Below, piece by piece: positions 15,344 to 23,199 of a stretch of 47,305 nt of DNA. The DNA is from Terriglobia bacterium (lineage in GTDB: Bacteria; Acidobacteriota; Terriglobia; Terriglobales; Acidobacteriaceae). The DNA lies in assembly GCA_020073015.1 (NCBI GenBank), contig JAIQFZ010000021.1:1-47305 (forward strand), written 5' to 3'. Position 1 is the stretch's first letter, and each line of letters starts with the position of its first letter. The notes under the pieces were generated by a model. That model was not told where the DNA came from and ran no database searches. It saw only the letters and a program-made list of their open reading frames with translations. Position numbers and translations under genes: made by a program.

Positions 15344-15604
15344 ATGATCCAACTGACCCGGCTCAACAATCATCCCCTGGCCGTGAATTCGGACCTGATC
15401 AAATTCGTCGAGCAGGCGCCGGACACGGTCATCACGCTGGTCAATGGTGAAAAAATCGTGGTCCGGGAGAGTGCGCAGGAAGTTCTCGAGCGCGTGGTGC
15501 AATTCCGCCGGTCGGTGTTGCAGGGGATCATGCTCTGGTGGGATAACCACTCCGCCCTGCCTCCCGTGGTGGATGGTGACCGCCGCACGGCGGGCGAGAA
15601 ATAG
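15344..15604 (+). CDS. flbD: FlbD-family flagellar protein
   Basis: 86 residues from the ATG at 15344. The start MIQLTRLNNHPLAVNSDLIK and the motif DTVITLVNGEKIVVRES are characteristic of the small FlbD family found just ahead of motA in many bacteria (this is the Gram-positive/spirochaete FlbD, unrelated to the Caulobacter regulator of that name). Its relative SwrD raises motor torque in Bacillus. Nine bases separate it from motA, with which it is clearly co-transcribed. Confidence 0.85.
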   Translation: MIQLTRLNNHPLAVNSDLIKFVEQAPDTVITLVNGEKIVVRESAQEVLERVVQFRRSVLQGIMLWWDNHSALPPVVDGDRRTAGEK

Positions 15605-15612
15605 GAGGCCGC

Positions 15613-16398
15613 TTGGACAAAGCAACCTTCGGCGGTCTCCTGTTAGCGGTCGGCGGAATCGTGCTGGGCCTGTTGTTGGAGGGTGGAAACCTGGGGCAGG
15701 TGCTCCAACCGACTGCGGCCATGATCGTATTCGGAGGCACCCTGGGCGCGGTCTTGATTCAGTACCCGCTGCCCGTGGCAGTCAGCGCATTCCGACGCTT
15801 GGCCCATATATTCCTCGAACCCGGAGAGAACGCGCGCGCCACGGTTGAGATGCTGGTCAAGTACGCCAACCAGGCACGGCGGGAAGGCATCATCTCGCTC
15901 GACAAAGAACTCCCCAACATCCACGAGCCGTTCTTGCGGCGCGCTCTCACCTTGGCGGTGGACGGAACCGAACCCCAGGAACTCCGCAAGATCATGGAAC
16001 TCGAACTCGATAACCAGGCAGAGCAGGAAGAGAAAATTCCGCAACTGTTCGAATCGGCGGGCGGATTTTCTCCCACCATTGGCATCATCGGAGCCGTGCT
16101 GGGACTGATTCAGGTCATGCAGCACCTCGACAAAATCGACGAAGTCGGCCGCGGGATTGCCGTGGCTTTTGTGGCCACCATTTACGGCGTGGGCGCCGCC
16201 AATCTCTTCCTTTTGCCTTCCGCAGGAAAACTCAAGATTCGGATCCGCGACGAGCAAGTCATCCGCGAGATGACGCTCGAAGGCGTGATCTCCATCCTCG
16301 AGGGAATGAACCCTCGCATGCTGGAATCGAAGCTCCTGGGATTTTTGACGCAGGCCCATGAATCTCCCGAGACGCCGCCCGAGGTCTCCAGCGCATGA
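15613..16398 (+). CDS. motA: Flagellar motor stator protein MotA
   Basis: 261 residues from a TTG start 6 nt after AGGAGG. Four membrane helices: two near the N-terminus (FGGLLLAVGGIVLGLLLEGG, MIVFGGTLGAVLIQYPL), a cytoplasmic loop (about 55-150) and two more (FSPTIGIIGAVLGLIQVM, GIAVAFVATIYGVGAANLF). The conserved proline of the third helix is in SPTIG, and the helix-4 region carries the ion-channel face. With MotB it forms the ion-driven stator. The stop overlaps the motB start (ATGA). Confidence 0.94.
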   Translation: MDKATFGGLLLAVGGIVLGLLLEGGNLGQVLQPTAAMIVFGGTLGAVLIQYPLPVAVSAFRRLAHIFLEPGENARATVEMLVKYANQARREGIISLDKELPNIHEPFLRRALTLAVDGTEPQELRKIMELELDNQAEQEEKIPQLFESAGGFSPTIGIIGAVLGLIQVMQHLDKIDEVGRGIAVAFVATIYGVGAANLFLLPSAGKLKIRIRDEQVIREMTLEGVISILEGMNPRMLESKLLGFLTQAHESPETPPEVSSA

Positions 16399-17258
16399 GC
16401 CGCCGTCGAAAACCTGCCAGCCATTCCAATCACGAACGCTGGTTGGTTTCCTATGCCGATTTCATCACTCTCCTGTTTGCCTTCTTTGTCGTGCTGTATG
16501 CATCGTCGCAGGTCGACAAGCGGAAAGTCGGCAAGCTGGCCATGGCCATCCAAGTTGCATTTCAGGAGATGGGCGTCTTTCAGGCCTCCACCACGCAAGT
16601 GCCCCTCAATCCCGACTCGCCCATGCCGTTCCGTGAGGCGCAAGCGGTCGAGAACGTGCAGCATACCGCGAGCCTGGGCCGGATTGTATCGCGCCCCGAT
16701 GGCGCGCTGGGCGGGGGGCCGGAAAACGGCGACTTAGTCCAGTTGGAGAACGAATTGCAGAAAGCTCTCGCTGCGGAGATCAAGCGCAAGGAAATTGCGA
16801 TGCGGCGCGAGCCGGACGGCCTAGTGATCAGCCTGCGGGAGGTGGGTTTCTTTGAGAGTGGTTCGGCGCAGATGAAGTCTTCGTCGCACGCCGCATTCGA
16901 CCAAATCGCCACCATGCTCCTGCAGCGCGACTATCGCTTGCGGATCGAGGGCCACACCGACGACGTCCCGATTCATACCACCCGTTTCTCTTCCAACTGG
17001 GAACTCTCCACCGCGCGCGCGACGGAGATCGTTCGGATGCTGATTGTGCGAGATGGTTTTGCGCCGGATCGCCTCAGTGCTGCCGGGTATGCGGAGTATC
17101 ATCCGATTGCCGTCAATGGCACCGCGGAAGGGCGCGGCATGAATCGCCGGGTAGATATTGTGATCCTGGGCCACGCCCTGCCAGCACTGCCCGTCGCCAG
17201 CCGGGAACCGCAAATGGTGCAGCCGTCGCTAACGGCCGAGCCCAGGCCGCATTCCTGA
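16395..17258 (+). CDS. motB: Flagellar motor stator protein MotB
   Basis: 287 residues. Short cytoplasmic N-terminus, one membrane helix (SYADFITLLFAFFVVLYASS) with the ion-binding aspartate D22, a plug/linker region, and a C-terminal OmpA-like peptidoglycan-binding domain (LRIEGHTDDVPIHTTRFSSN, ELSTARATEIVRMLI, RLSAAGYAEYHPIA, NRRVDIVI). It anchors the stator to the wall. The residues around D22 do not let me decide between proton and sodium use. It is the last motility gene here. Confidence 0.94.
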   Translation: MSRRRKPASHSNHERWLVSYADFITLLFAFFVVLYASSQVDKRKVGKLAMAIQVAFQEMGVFQASTTQVPLNPDSPMPFREAQAVENVQHTASLGRIVSRPDGALGGGPENGDLVQLENELQKALAAEIKRKEIAMRREPDGLVISLREVGFFESGSAQMKSSSHAAFDQIATMLLQRDYRLRIEGHTDDVPIHTTRFSSNWELSTARATEIVRMLIVRDGFAPDRLSAAGYAEYHPIAVNGTAEGRGMNRRVDIVILGHALPALPVASREPQMVQPSLTAEPRPHS

Positions 17259-17276
17259 GTGCTGCCCGAAAGCCGC

Positions 17277-17765
17277 CTAGAGCAGCAACTCCATGTACAG
17301 CGCACCTTCAATCGGGTTCGCCCGGTAGGGTGGAATTTCCTTGAACCCCATTCTGCGATAGAGTTCGACCGCGTCTTTCATGGACGATGCAATCGTATCC
17401 AACCGCATGCGCTCATAGCCGATCCCACGTGCCTCGGCGATCAGGCGGTCGACCAGGATCCGGCCCAAGCCTCTCCCGCGATACGCCGGACGCACGTAAA
17501 GTCGCTTCATCTCGCAGACATTCGCTTCGAGTTTCCGCAAGGCCACGCATCCGGCGGCCTGCTGCTCGCAGTGCGCCAAAAGCAATCGGCCTGTGGGAGC
17601 GGCGTAGGCGCCCGGCAGGCTCTTGAGTTCTTCGTCGAAACTCTGGAAGCACAGGCTGAAGCCGAGCGACTCGGCGTATTCGAGAAAAAGCGCCCGGGTT
17701 TGGTCGATATGCTCGGGGAGTGTGGCCTGAATCAGTTCGGCTCTGCCTTCAGGAGCCGCCGTCAC
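17277..17765 (-). CDS. GNAT-family N-acetyltransferase
   Basis: 162 residues from a GTG at 17765, 7 nt after the stop of the upstream gene; the frame further upstream overlaps that gene and is not believable. The acetyl-CoA site is seen in VRPAYRGRGLGRILVDRLI, preceded by the strand CEMKRLYV and followed by ERMRLDTIASSMKDAVELYRRMGF (parts quoted: LDTIASSMKDAVELYRRMGF). It transfers an acetyl group to an unknown small molecule or protein. It is probably co-transcribed with the upstream periplasmic protein gene, although no functional link is evident. Confidence 0.85.
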   Translation of the reverse strand: MTAAPEGRAELIQATLPEHIDQTRALFLEYAESLGFSLCFQSFDEELKSLPGAYAAPTGRLLLAHCEQQAAGCVALRKLEANVCEMKRLYVRPAYRGRGLGRILVDRLIAEARGIGYERMRLDTIASSMKDAVELYRRMGFKEIPPYRANPIEGALYMELLL

Positions 17766-17772
17766 AGGGCCC

Positions 17773-18615
17773 TCAGTTGGAGCCGGTGGCAGCCGCCGAT
17801 TCCGGAGACAGGAGAACCGGCTGGCAGTCGGAATTGACGATATCGACGACCGTGCGCCCGACCAGTGCGGCTTTCGCTTCGGTGTGGATGTGCGTGGGGA
17901 GTGTGAACCCGTTGACCTCGGCGTATTCCTGCACGAAGTCAATCTTATTGACGAAAATCGAAGGCGACTTGACGACGCGGCCCTCGGCCCGCACCAGGCT
18001 GCCGGTGCTGGCATCGAGGTAGATATGCCCTTTGAACAGTCCGGGGCGCTTTTTCCGCGGCTTGACTTGGTACACGTGAACTACGTGGTCCGCAATTTGC
18101 GTGGTGCTCTTGTGGGAAAACTTGTAGTTCTCCGGGCGAAGTGCGGTGACCGAAGGATCGTCTTTCTGGATGTGGTCCACTTCCGACTGCAGCAGTCGGG
18201 CGATCACGTTGGTCTTCACGAAGCCGTCACCGACGAAATGCAGAGCTTTGAAGGTCAGGGTGCGCGGCACGCTGTAGTAGCGCTCCAGGTCCAGTTCCCC
18301 ATGCTGCGAACTGCGCGGCAATTCCGCCCGAATGACGGTGGCTGCGGAATATCCGGCCAGTGTCTGTGCCTGGCGAGCGGAGCGTTTCTGGAAAGACTCA
18401 AGGGCAAGATCCGCCGACATCTGCGGACGCGAGACCACGGGCACCAGATCGGGGGTGGACACACCCAGCCCGGCCAGCCTGGGAACGCTCTCGCCGGGGG
18501 CGGATGCCGCAGCGACCGGTGTGGCCAGCGCGGCCGCGGGGCCGAAGGACTGGGCCGCCGAAACACCAGACAACACTGATCCTAGAACCAAAAATATGAC
18601 TGCTGAAGGTTTCAT
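17773..18615 (-). CDS. Periplasmic LolA-like protein of unknown function
   Basis: 280 residues from the ATG at 18615, which gives a clean signal peptide (MKPSAVIFLVLGSVLSGVSA). The first 60 residues of the mature part are rich in A, P and S. The C-terminal half (VYQVKPRKKRPGLFKGHIYL, DASTGSLVRAEGRVVKSPSI, EYAEVNGFTLPTHIHTEAKA) alternates short strands in the way of LolA/LolB-fold and outer-membrane lipoprotein-sorting-like proteins. No catalytic motif is visible. The assignment is from strand pattern only. It is divergent from the ThyX-like gene. Confidence 0.6.
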   Translation of the reverse strand: MKPSAVIFLVLGSVLSGVSAAQSFGPAAALATPVAAASAPGESVPRLAGLGVSTPDLVPVVSRPQMSADLALESFQKRSARQAQTLAGYSAATVIRAELPRSSQHGELDLERYYSVPRTLTFKALHFVGDGFVKTNVIARLLQSEVDHIQKDDPSVTALRPENYKFSHKSTTQIADHVVHVYQVKPRKKRPGLFKGHIYLDASTGSLVRAEGRVVKSPSIFVNKIDFVQEYAEVNGFTLPTHIHTEAKAALVGRTVVDIVNSDCQPVLLSPESAAATGSN

Positions 18616-18783
18616 GGAAAATATGGAATACATACTTTTATAACAGGATTCCCGGTAATTTGAAAAGTGACAAGCGGTACACCGCGCAGCCCCAGGTGTC
18701 ATAATCGGAGGTTCGCGGGCCTAACTCCGCACGTTCGTGTGATTGCGCGCCGGGTACCGGACGGTTAAGATTCCTCCACTCCC

Positions 18784-20385
18784 ATGTCTTCAGTAATCTC
18801 GACCGAACCCATGCCTTCCGAACCTGTGTCTTCCGAACCCGTGTCCACCTCCGCGCCCGAACCCTCCGTCCAAGTCTTCGCCGTTTACGGTGTTGAGCCC
18901 GAGATTCAGGCCTACGCCATGGCCAGGTATTCCCGCTCGGCGCTCTCGATGAAAGAGGCGCTGAAAGAGATTACGCAGCAGAAGGCCGAGAAGTTCCTCA
19001 ACACCTTCTACTTCCAGTACGGACACCGTTCGATTGCGGATCTTGCGCACATCGCGCTGGCCATTGAGCGGCTTTCGATTCTCGCCGCCATCTTGGTCGC
19101 CGATGAGCAGCGCTGGGACGGCCAGGAGCGCTCCACCCGCTACCAGGATTTCAAGCGCAGCGGCTACACCACGCCCCAGTTCGGCGAGGATATCGGTTCG
19201 CGAGCGCTCTACCGTCAGACCGTCGATCAACTGTTCGTCGATTACGAGCAACTCTCGGAGACGATGTTCCAGTATCTCGCCGGGATCACGCCGAAGCCCG
19301 CCGAGATGAAGCAGGATGCTTACGAGCGTACGTTGCGTGCCCGCGCTTTCGATATCTCGCGCTATCTGCTGCCGCTCGCCACCAACACGTCGCTGGGGGA
19401 AATCGTCAACGCCCGCACGCTCGAATCGCAGGTTGCGCATTTGCTGTCACAACCCCACAAGGAGGTTCGCGATCTCGGGGTGTTGCTGAAAAAGGCGGCG
19501 CTATCGCCGGCGTACAACGCGAACGAAGAATCGCTGCAGGCGCTAGTCGCAGAGATCCGCGCCGTTTCACCCGCGCTTGCCGATCGCGCTGAGCAGGAAC
19601 TGCTGCGTGAGGTGCGCGTGGCGCCCACGCTGGTCAAATACGCGGACCCGAATCCGTACGAGATTGAGACTCGCCGCGAACTTCAGCAGGCTGCCGCCGA
19701 GTTGATGCAGGGCGCGGCGATCGAGCCGGCGCCGCTGGTCGATCTGCTGGACGCTGATCCGCTCGAAATCGAACTCGCTGCAACCCTGCTCTATGGCCAG
19801 TGTCACTACTCGTGCCGGCAGATTCGCCAGGCGGTCGAAGCAGTAGGTGAAGCGCGCCGCCGGGAAATTATCGACTTGGGCCTGCGCCACCGCGGCAAGC
19901 ACGACGAGTTGCTGCGCCCGTTTTCTGCCGGACAGCAGTTTCGCTTCGACATTCTCATGGACATTGGCGGCTTCCGCGACATGCACCGCCATCGGCGCTG
20001 CGTTCAGATCATGCAGGACTTCACCACCGCGCACGGCTATGACACGCCGCCGGAGGTCGGGGCTGCTGGAATCCGGGCGACCTATGAATCCACCATGAAG
20101 CGGGCCGAAGATGTAGTCAGAAAGCTTTCCGCTGCCGGAGGCGAAGAAGCCCAGCAGAATGCGCAGTACGCCATCCCACTCGCTTTCCGCAAGCGCACGC
20201 TGTTCAAGATGGATTTTGCCGAGGCCGTTTACATTTCCGAGCTGCGCACCACACCCGCTGGCCACGCCTCCTACCGCAACGTCGCCTACGCCATGTACGA
20301 GGCGGTGGCGAAGAAGTATCCCGCCCTGGCCCGGTACTTCCGCGTAGTTGATGTGCGCGAGCCGGTGGACTTACTCAACAGATGA
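18784..20385 (+). CDS. Tandem two-domain ThyX-like (flavin-dependent thymidylate synthase family) protein
   Basis: 533 residues, about twice the length of ThyX (220-250). After a low-complexity N-terminus (1-27) come two ThyX-like domains. The first (about 30-290) has FQYGHRSIADLAHIALAIER and the E-x-S-x-R-Y element (E115-R116-S117-T118-R119-Y120), but VADEQRW where ThyX has RHR. The second (about 310-530) has the RHR element (M400-H401-R402-H403-R404-R405) but MQDFTTAHGY instead of the S-x-R-Y part. ThyX makes dTMP from dUMP with FAD, NADPH and methylene-tetrahydrofolate. Here the two half-signatures are split between domains, so activity is uncertain. TAAGAT lies 12 nt before the ATG. Confidence 0.8.
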   Translation: MSSVISTEPMPSEPVSSEPVSTSAPEPSVQVFAVYGVEPEIQAYAMARYSRSALSMKEALKEITQQKAEKFLNTFYFQYGHRSIADLAHIALAIERLSILAAILVADEQRWDGQERSTRYQDFKRSGYTTPQFGEDIGSRALYRQTVDQLFVDYEQLSETMFQYLAGITPKPAEMKQDAYERTLRARAFDISRYLLPLATNTSLGEIVNARTLESQVAHLLSQPHKEVRDLGVLLKKAALSPAYNANEESLQALVAEIRAVSPALADRAEQELLREVRVAPTLVKYADPNPYEIETRRELQQAAAELMQGAAIEPAPLVDLLDADPLEIELAATLLYGQCHYSCRQIRQAVEAVGEARRREIIDLGLRHRGKHDELLRPFSAGQQFRFDILMDIGGFRDMHRHRRCVQIMQDFTTAHGYDTPPEVGAAGIRATYESTMKRAEDVVRKLSAAGGEEAQQNAQYAIPLAFRKRTLFKMDFAEAVYISELRTTPAGHASYRNVAYAMYEAVAKKYPALARYFRVVDVREPVDLLNR

Positions 20386-20396
20386 TTCTCGTGTGG

Positions 20397-20416
20397 CGCG
20401 GGCACTCTTGCCCGCG
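20397..20416. repeat. Short intergenic hairpin (CTCT loop)
   Basis: CGCGGGCA and TGCCCGCG around a CTCT loop, 8 bp perfect, 12 bp after the ThyX-like stop. No T-run follows. It resembles hairpins at 21707, 32403, 37016 and 40325. A direct repeat CGGCGCTCCACAA occurs twice at about 20518-20545 in the same gap. Confidence 0.55.
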
Positions 20417-20546
20417 AAACGCGTGCCCGACCGAGAAGATAGCGGTGGAAGTGTCTTCCTTCTTCGCCGCTGACGATTAGGACGAGCGTCTCGCCGTCCA
20501 GCCGGGTGCGGGGGCGCCCGGCGCTCCACAACCGGCGCTCCACAAA

Positions 20547-20576
20547 TTGACGCCACTCAATTCCAAACTCTAGAAT
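20547..20576 (+). promoter_or_regulatory. Sigma-70-type promoter of the fmdB-like gene (leaderless layout)
   Basis: TTGACG (20547-20552), 18-nt spacer, TAGAAT (20571-20576). The ATG at 20587 starts 10 nt after the -10 box and no Shine-Dalgarno sequence is present, so transcription would begin close to the start codon. Confidence 0.55.
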
Positions 20577-20586
20577 CACCTCACCC

Positions 20587-20913
20587 ATGCCCCTCTACGA
20601 ATACCAGTGCAAGAAGTGCAAACATCGCTTTGAGAAGATCCAGAAGTTCTCCGACAAGATGCTCACAAAGTGCCCCGAGTGCGGAGGCTCGATCGAGCAG
20701 ATGATTTCGGCCCCGGCCGTGCAGTTCAAGGGATCAGGCTGGTACGTGACCGACTACCCGAAGAAGAGTTCGGCTGCGCACACATCGTCCTCCGAATCCG
20801 ATGGCGGCTCGAAGGAGTCCAAGGATTCGAAGGAGACGAAAGAGACGAAGGAATCGAAGAAGGACGACAAGCCTAAGTCCGACACCTCGCACAAGAAGCA
20901 CAAGAGAGACTGA
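20587..20913 (+). CDS. FmdB-family zinc ribbon protein
   Basis: 108 residues. The first 45 residues are the FmdB/CxxC_CxxC_SSSS regulatory domain: MPLYEYQCKKCKHRFEKIQK with CxxC at C8-C11, and a second CxxC in TKCPECGGSIEQMI. It continues with the family motif VQFKGSGWYVTDY. The tail (about 62-108) is a lysine/glutamate/serine-rich low-complexity stretch with repeated SKE/TKE units, likely disordered. Founding members were proposed to regulate formamidase and amidase expression; the general function is not known. Confidence 0.85.
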   Translation: MPLYEYQCKKCKHRFEKIQKFSDKMLTKCPECGGSIEQMISAPAVQFKGSGWYVTDYPKKSSAAHTSSSESDGGSKESKDSKETKETKESKKDDKPKSDTSHKKHKRD

Positions 20914-20965
20914 GATCCTGCACCCTGAATCCTTCTGTCCCTGTCCGCATCTAACACAACTGCAA

Positions 20966-20983
20966 TAGTCGTTACAACGACTA
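20966..20983. promoter_or_regulatory. 18-bp perfect palindromic operator candidate before the pirin gene
   Basis: TAGTCGTT-AC-AACGACTA: two 8-bp arms with 2 bp between, ending 15 bp before the pirin ATG and overlapping the probable transcription start. The size and symmetry fit a dimeric winged-helix or TetR-type repressor. No cognate regulator gene is seen in the window. Confidence 0.5.
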
Positions 20984-20998
20984 AATGGAGCGAGCATC

Positions 20999-21697
20999 AT
21001 GATCACCATCCGGCACAGCATCGAACGCGGCGGCGGAGACTACGGCTGGCTGAAGACCCACCACACCTTCAGCTTCAACGACTACTGGGATGAAAAATGG
21101 ATGGGCTTCCGGTCGCTGCGCGTGATCAACGAAGACTTTGTCGCGCCCGGCGGCGGTTTCCCGACGCATCCGCACCGCGATATGGAGATCATCACCTACA
21201 TCCTCTCCGGCAAACTCGAACACAAGGACAGCCTCGGCACAGGATCGGTGATCCTTCCCGGCGACGGCCAGCGCATGACGGCCGGCCGCGGCATCCGGCA
21301 CAGCGAATTCAATCCGTCGACGACGGACTCCGCCCACCTGCTGCAGATCTGGATTCTGCCCGACAAGCAGGGGCACGAACCCAGCTACGAGCAGAAGAGT
21401 TTTCCGGAAGCCGAGAAGCGCGGCAAGCTCCGCCTGATCGCCTCGAACGATGGCGCCGACGGCTCGGTGAAGATCAACCAGGATGCGAAGCTCTTCGTCT
21501 CACTGCTTGCCCCGGGCGAAGAAGTGAAGCATACGCTGGGAGCGAAACGCCACGCCTGGGTGCAGGTTGCCAAGGGCGAAATCGAACTGAACGGCGAGAA
21601 GTTGAATCAGGGTGATGGCGCGGCCGTGAGCGACGAAGCCCTGTTGCGAATCAGAGCCACCAAAGAGGCGGAAGTCCTTCTGTTCGATCTGGCGTAA
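20999..21697 (+). CDS. Pirin-family bicupin (YhaK-like)
   Basis: 232 residues. The N-terminal cupin carries the metal-ligand motif H-x-H (FPTHPHRDMEIITYILSGKL), followed by GDGQRMTAGRGIRHSE, with the third histidine and a glutamate; a second cupin-like half follows (LFVSLLAPGEEVKHTLGAKR). YhaK/pirin proteins bind iron or other metals and some oxidise quercetin or respond to oxidative conditions. The substrate here is unknown. GGAG stands 9-12 nt before the ATG. A palindromic operator candidate overlaps its promoter region, so it may be induced by a stress signal. Confidence 0.85.
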   Translation: MITIRHSIERGGGDYGWLKTHHTFSFNDYWDEKWMGFRSLRVINEDFVAPGGGFPTHPHRDMEIITYILSGKLEHKDSLGTGSVILPGDGQRMTAGRGIRHSEFNPSTTDSAHLLQIWILPDKQGHEPSYEQKSFPEAEKRGKLRLIASNDGADGSVKINQDAKLFVSLLAPGEEVKHTLGAKRHAWVQVAKGEIELNGEKLNQGDGAAVSDEALLRIRATKEAEVLLFDLA

Positions 21698-21706
21698 GTA
21701 GATCAC

Positions 21707-21736
21707 GTAGGGACAGCCGCCCTCGGCTGTCCCTAC
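21707..21736. terminator. Long perfect hairpin between convergent genes
   Basis: GTAGGGACAGCCG and CGGCTGTCCCTAC, 13 bp perfect, loop CCCT. It lies between the pirin stop (21697) and the pgeF stop (21733-21735), even overlapping the latter. With no T-run it is not a classical terminator, but the position between convergent genes suggests transcript 3' end formation or stability for both. Confidence 0.5.
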
Positions 21737-22617
21737 GCGCACTTTGAAATTCCCACCACTCCCATCAGTCTTCCTGTCACACCCTTGTCGGCGCGGAAGC
21801 TGAACAACAAATCTGGGTGGCAGGCGGTGCACAGAGCGGACGCCTCGATATTCTTGGCGATCACACCCGCGTCCAGTAGCTGCCGCCGGTTCGCTTCCAC
21901 CAAGTCGAGGAAGAGCTTCACCGGTAACTCGCTGTGTCCGGGAGCGCGCGCCGTCAAAAACAGCAGCGGATACCTCTCGCGAACCGGGTCGGACTCCTTC
22001 ACCTCGCGGAAAAGTTCTGCCGCATACGCAAACTGAGTTTCGAACTTGTTGCGCACTTCTTCGCCGACCTCGTAGCAGCACCCGTGTACGCCCGGCCCAA
22101 CTGCTGCGACCAGATTTCGCGGATTGCTCCCGAAGTGCCGCCGCATCTCGCCGACGCCCTTCTCCACGATTCGCTTCCCTGTGCCGCGCCAGCCCGCGTG
22201 GAACACACCCACGGCCCGCCGTTTCTGGTCCACCACGATTACCGGAAGACAGTCGGCAGTCTGCACGGCCAGCAGCAACCCTGGGACATCGGTGATCAGT
22301 CCATCGCCGACCAGAATCTGCTCGGGTACGTGCTCGACACGATGGATCAAGTCAGAGTGAATCTGTCGCAGGGTAACGAGGGGCCAGCCTTTGCGCCCGT
22401 TTCCAACCCCCAGCCTTTTGAGGAAGAGTTCGCGGTTGCGCTCGACCGCCCTGCGGGAGTCGTGCTGCGTGAATCCAAGATTCAGCGCATTTCCGCCGTA
22501 CGCACGCGACACTCCCCCGCGCCGCGTCGAGAACGCATGCACCAGCCAGGGCAGCTTGGACACATTGTCGGAATGCAGAGGTTGTAGTTTGTTCGTTGCG
22601 AGGCCCTTGGTCACCAC
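21733..22617 (-). CDS. pgeF: PgeF (YfiH/LACC1) family, multicopper-like polyphenol oxidase domain
   Basis: 294 residues from a GTG at 22617. Core motifs: HAFSTRRGGVS, LRQIHSD, LAVQTADCLPVIVVD and GVFHAGWRGTGKRIV, which supply the His-Cys-His metal site, and the C-terminal CTACHPDLLFSFRADKG. E. coli PgeF removes wrongly incorporated residues from peptidoglycan precursors; other members have purine nucleoside activity. An ATG at 22680 is in frame, but the stretch between does not look coding. A TATGAT box lies 6 nt before the GTG, the same leaderless layout as at the antitoxin gene. Its end overlaps a 13-bp hairpin. Confidence 0.88.
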   Translation of the reverse strand: MVTKGLATNKLQPLHSDNVSKLPWLVHAFSTRRGGVSRAYGGNALNLGFTQHDSRRAVERNRELFLKRLGVGNGRKGWPLVTLRQIHSDLIHRVEHVPEQILVGDGLITDVPGLLLAVQTADCLPVIVVDQKRRAVGVFHAGWRGTGKRIVEKGVGEMRRHFGSNPRNLVAAVGPGVHGCCYEVGEEVRNKFETQFAYAAELFREVKESDPVRERYPLLFLTARAPGHSELPVKLFLDLVEANRRQLLDAGVIAKNIEASALCTACHPDLLFSFRADKGVTGRLMGVVGISKCA

Positions 22618-22623
22618 TCTTCG

Positions 22624-22629
22624 ATCATA
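22624..22629 (-). promoter_or_regulatory. -10 box of pgeF, start-codon proximal
   Basis: TATGAT on the minus strand, separated by 6 nt from the GTG at 22617. It supports the GTG as start and a leaderless transcript. Confidence 0.4.
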
Positions 22630-22717
22630 CCGGAACGCGCTCCCGCGACACGCAGCAGAGGCAGGATGGTTCTTCCACATTTGCAGTCGTGAGCGACGTG
22701 CTGTTTTGATTGGGGCT

Positions 22718-23179
22718 TCAGTTTTCCGACTTGATTCGCGCCAGCGTCCTGATGACGGAGACGTCTTCAGGTCCATTTACGCTGATCCGCACCCCTGTCC
22801 CTTCCGCATACCGCGGCGCTTCCGCGATGATCTTCCGCACTCGCGCCGGAAGCGGGCTTTGCTGGGCCGCCGTCACCGCCTTGTCGCCCAGAACCAGCGC
22901 GGCTTGAAAGGAGCCTCGAAGTGGGATCAGATAGACGATCGTCCGTTCCCCGTGCTTCAGGCGCAGCGACCATCCTGCCTTGGGAGAATAGGATTTCCAC
23001 TCCTGGACATCGATCTGGTTCTCTCGTGCAAGATCGCTGGCCAGTTCGTCCCAAAGGGCTTTAGTGGGACCCAAAGCAGCGGCCAGTTCATCGTTACTCG
23101 GCCTCTCCGATTTGCCGACGAAAGCATTGGGCGAGACAGCTGAGGCTGGGCTTTTCGCCTTCGTTTTCCTGGCTTTCAC
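22718..23179 (-). CDS. DUF3788 family protein
   Basis: 153 residues from a GTG at 23179. The first 25 residues are basic and probably disordered (KARKTKAKSPASA). The rest has the pattern of DUF3788: WDELASDLARENQIDVQEWK, YSPKAGWSLRLKHGERTIVY, LIPLRGSFQAALVLGDKAV and a C-terminal VRKIIAEAPRYAEGTGVRIS. The function of the family is unknown; it probably folds as a small alpha/beta domain in the cytosol. It is separated by about 100 nt from pgeF and 20 nt from the YceI gene upstream, so it may share the YceI transcript. Confidence 0.75.
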   Translation of the reverse strand: MKARKTKAKSPASAVSPNAFVGKSERPSNDELAAALGPTKALWDELASDLARENQIDVQEWKSYSPKAGWSLRLKHGERTIVYLIPLRGSFQAALVLGDKAVTAAQQSPLPARVRKIIAEAPRYAEGTGVRISVNGPEDVSVIRTLARIKSEN

Positions 23180-23199
23180 GCCCTCAACTGTACGCGCGA

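Noticed and set aside
20386-20586. Possible gene on the minus strand after the ThyX-like gene
   Set aside because: The frame overlaps the 3' end of the ThyX-like gene and covers a hairpin and direct repeats; no recognisable domain and no start signal.
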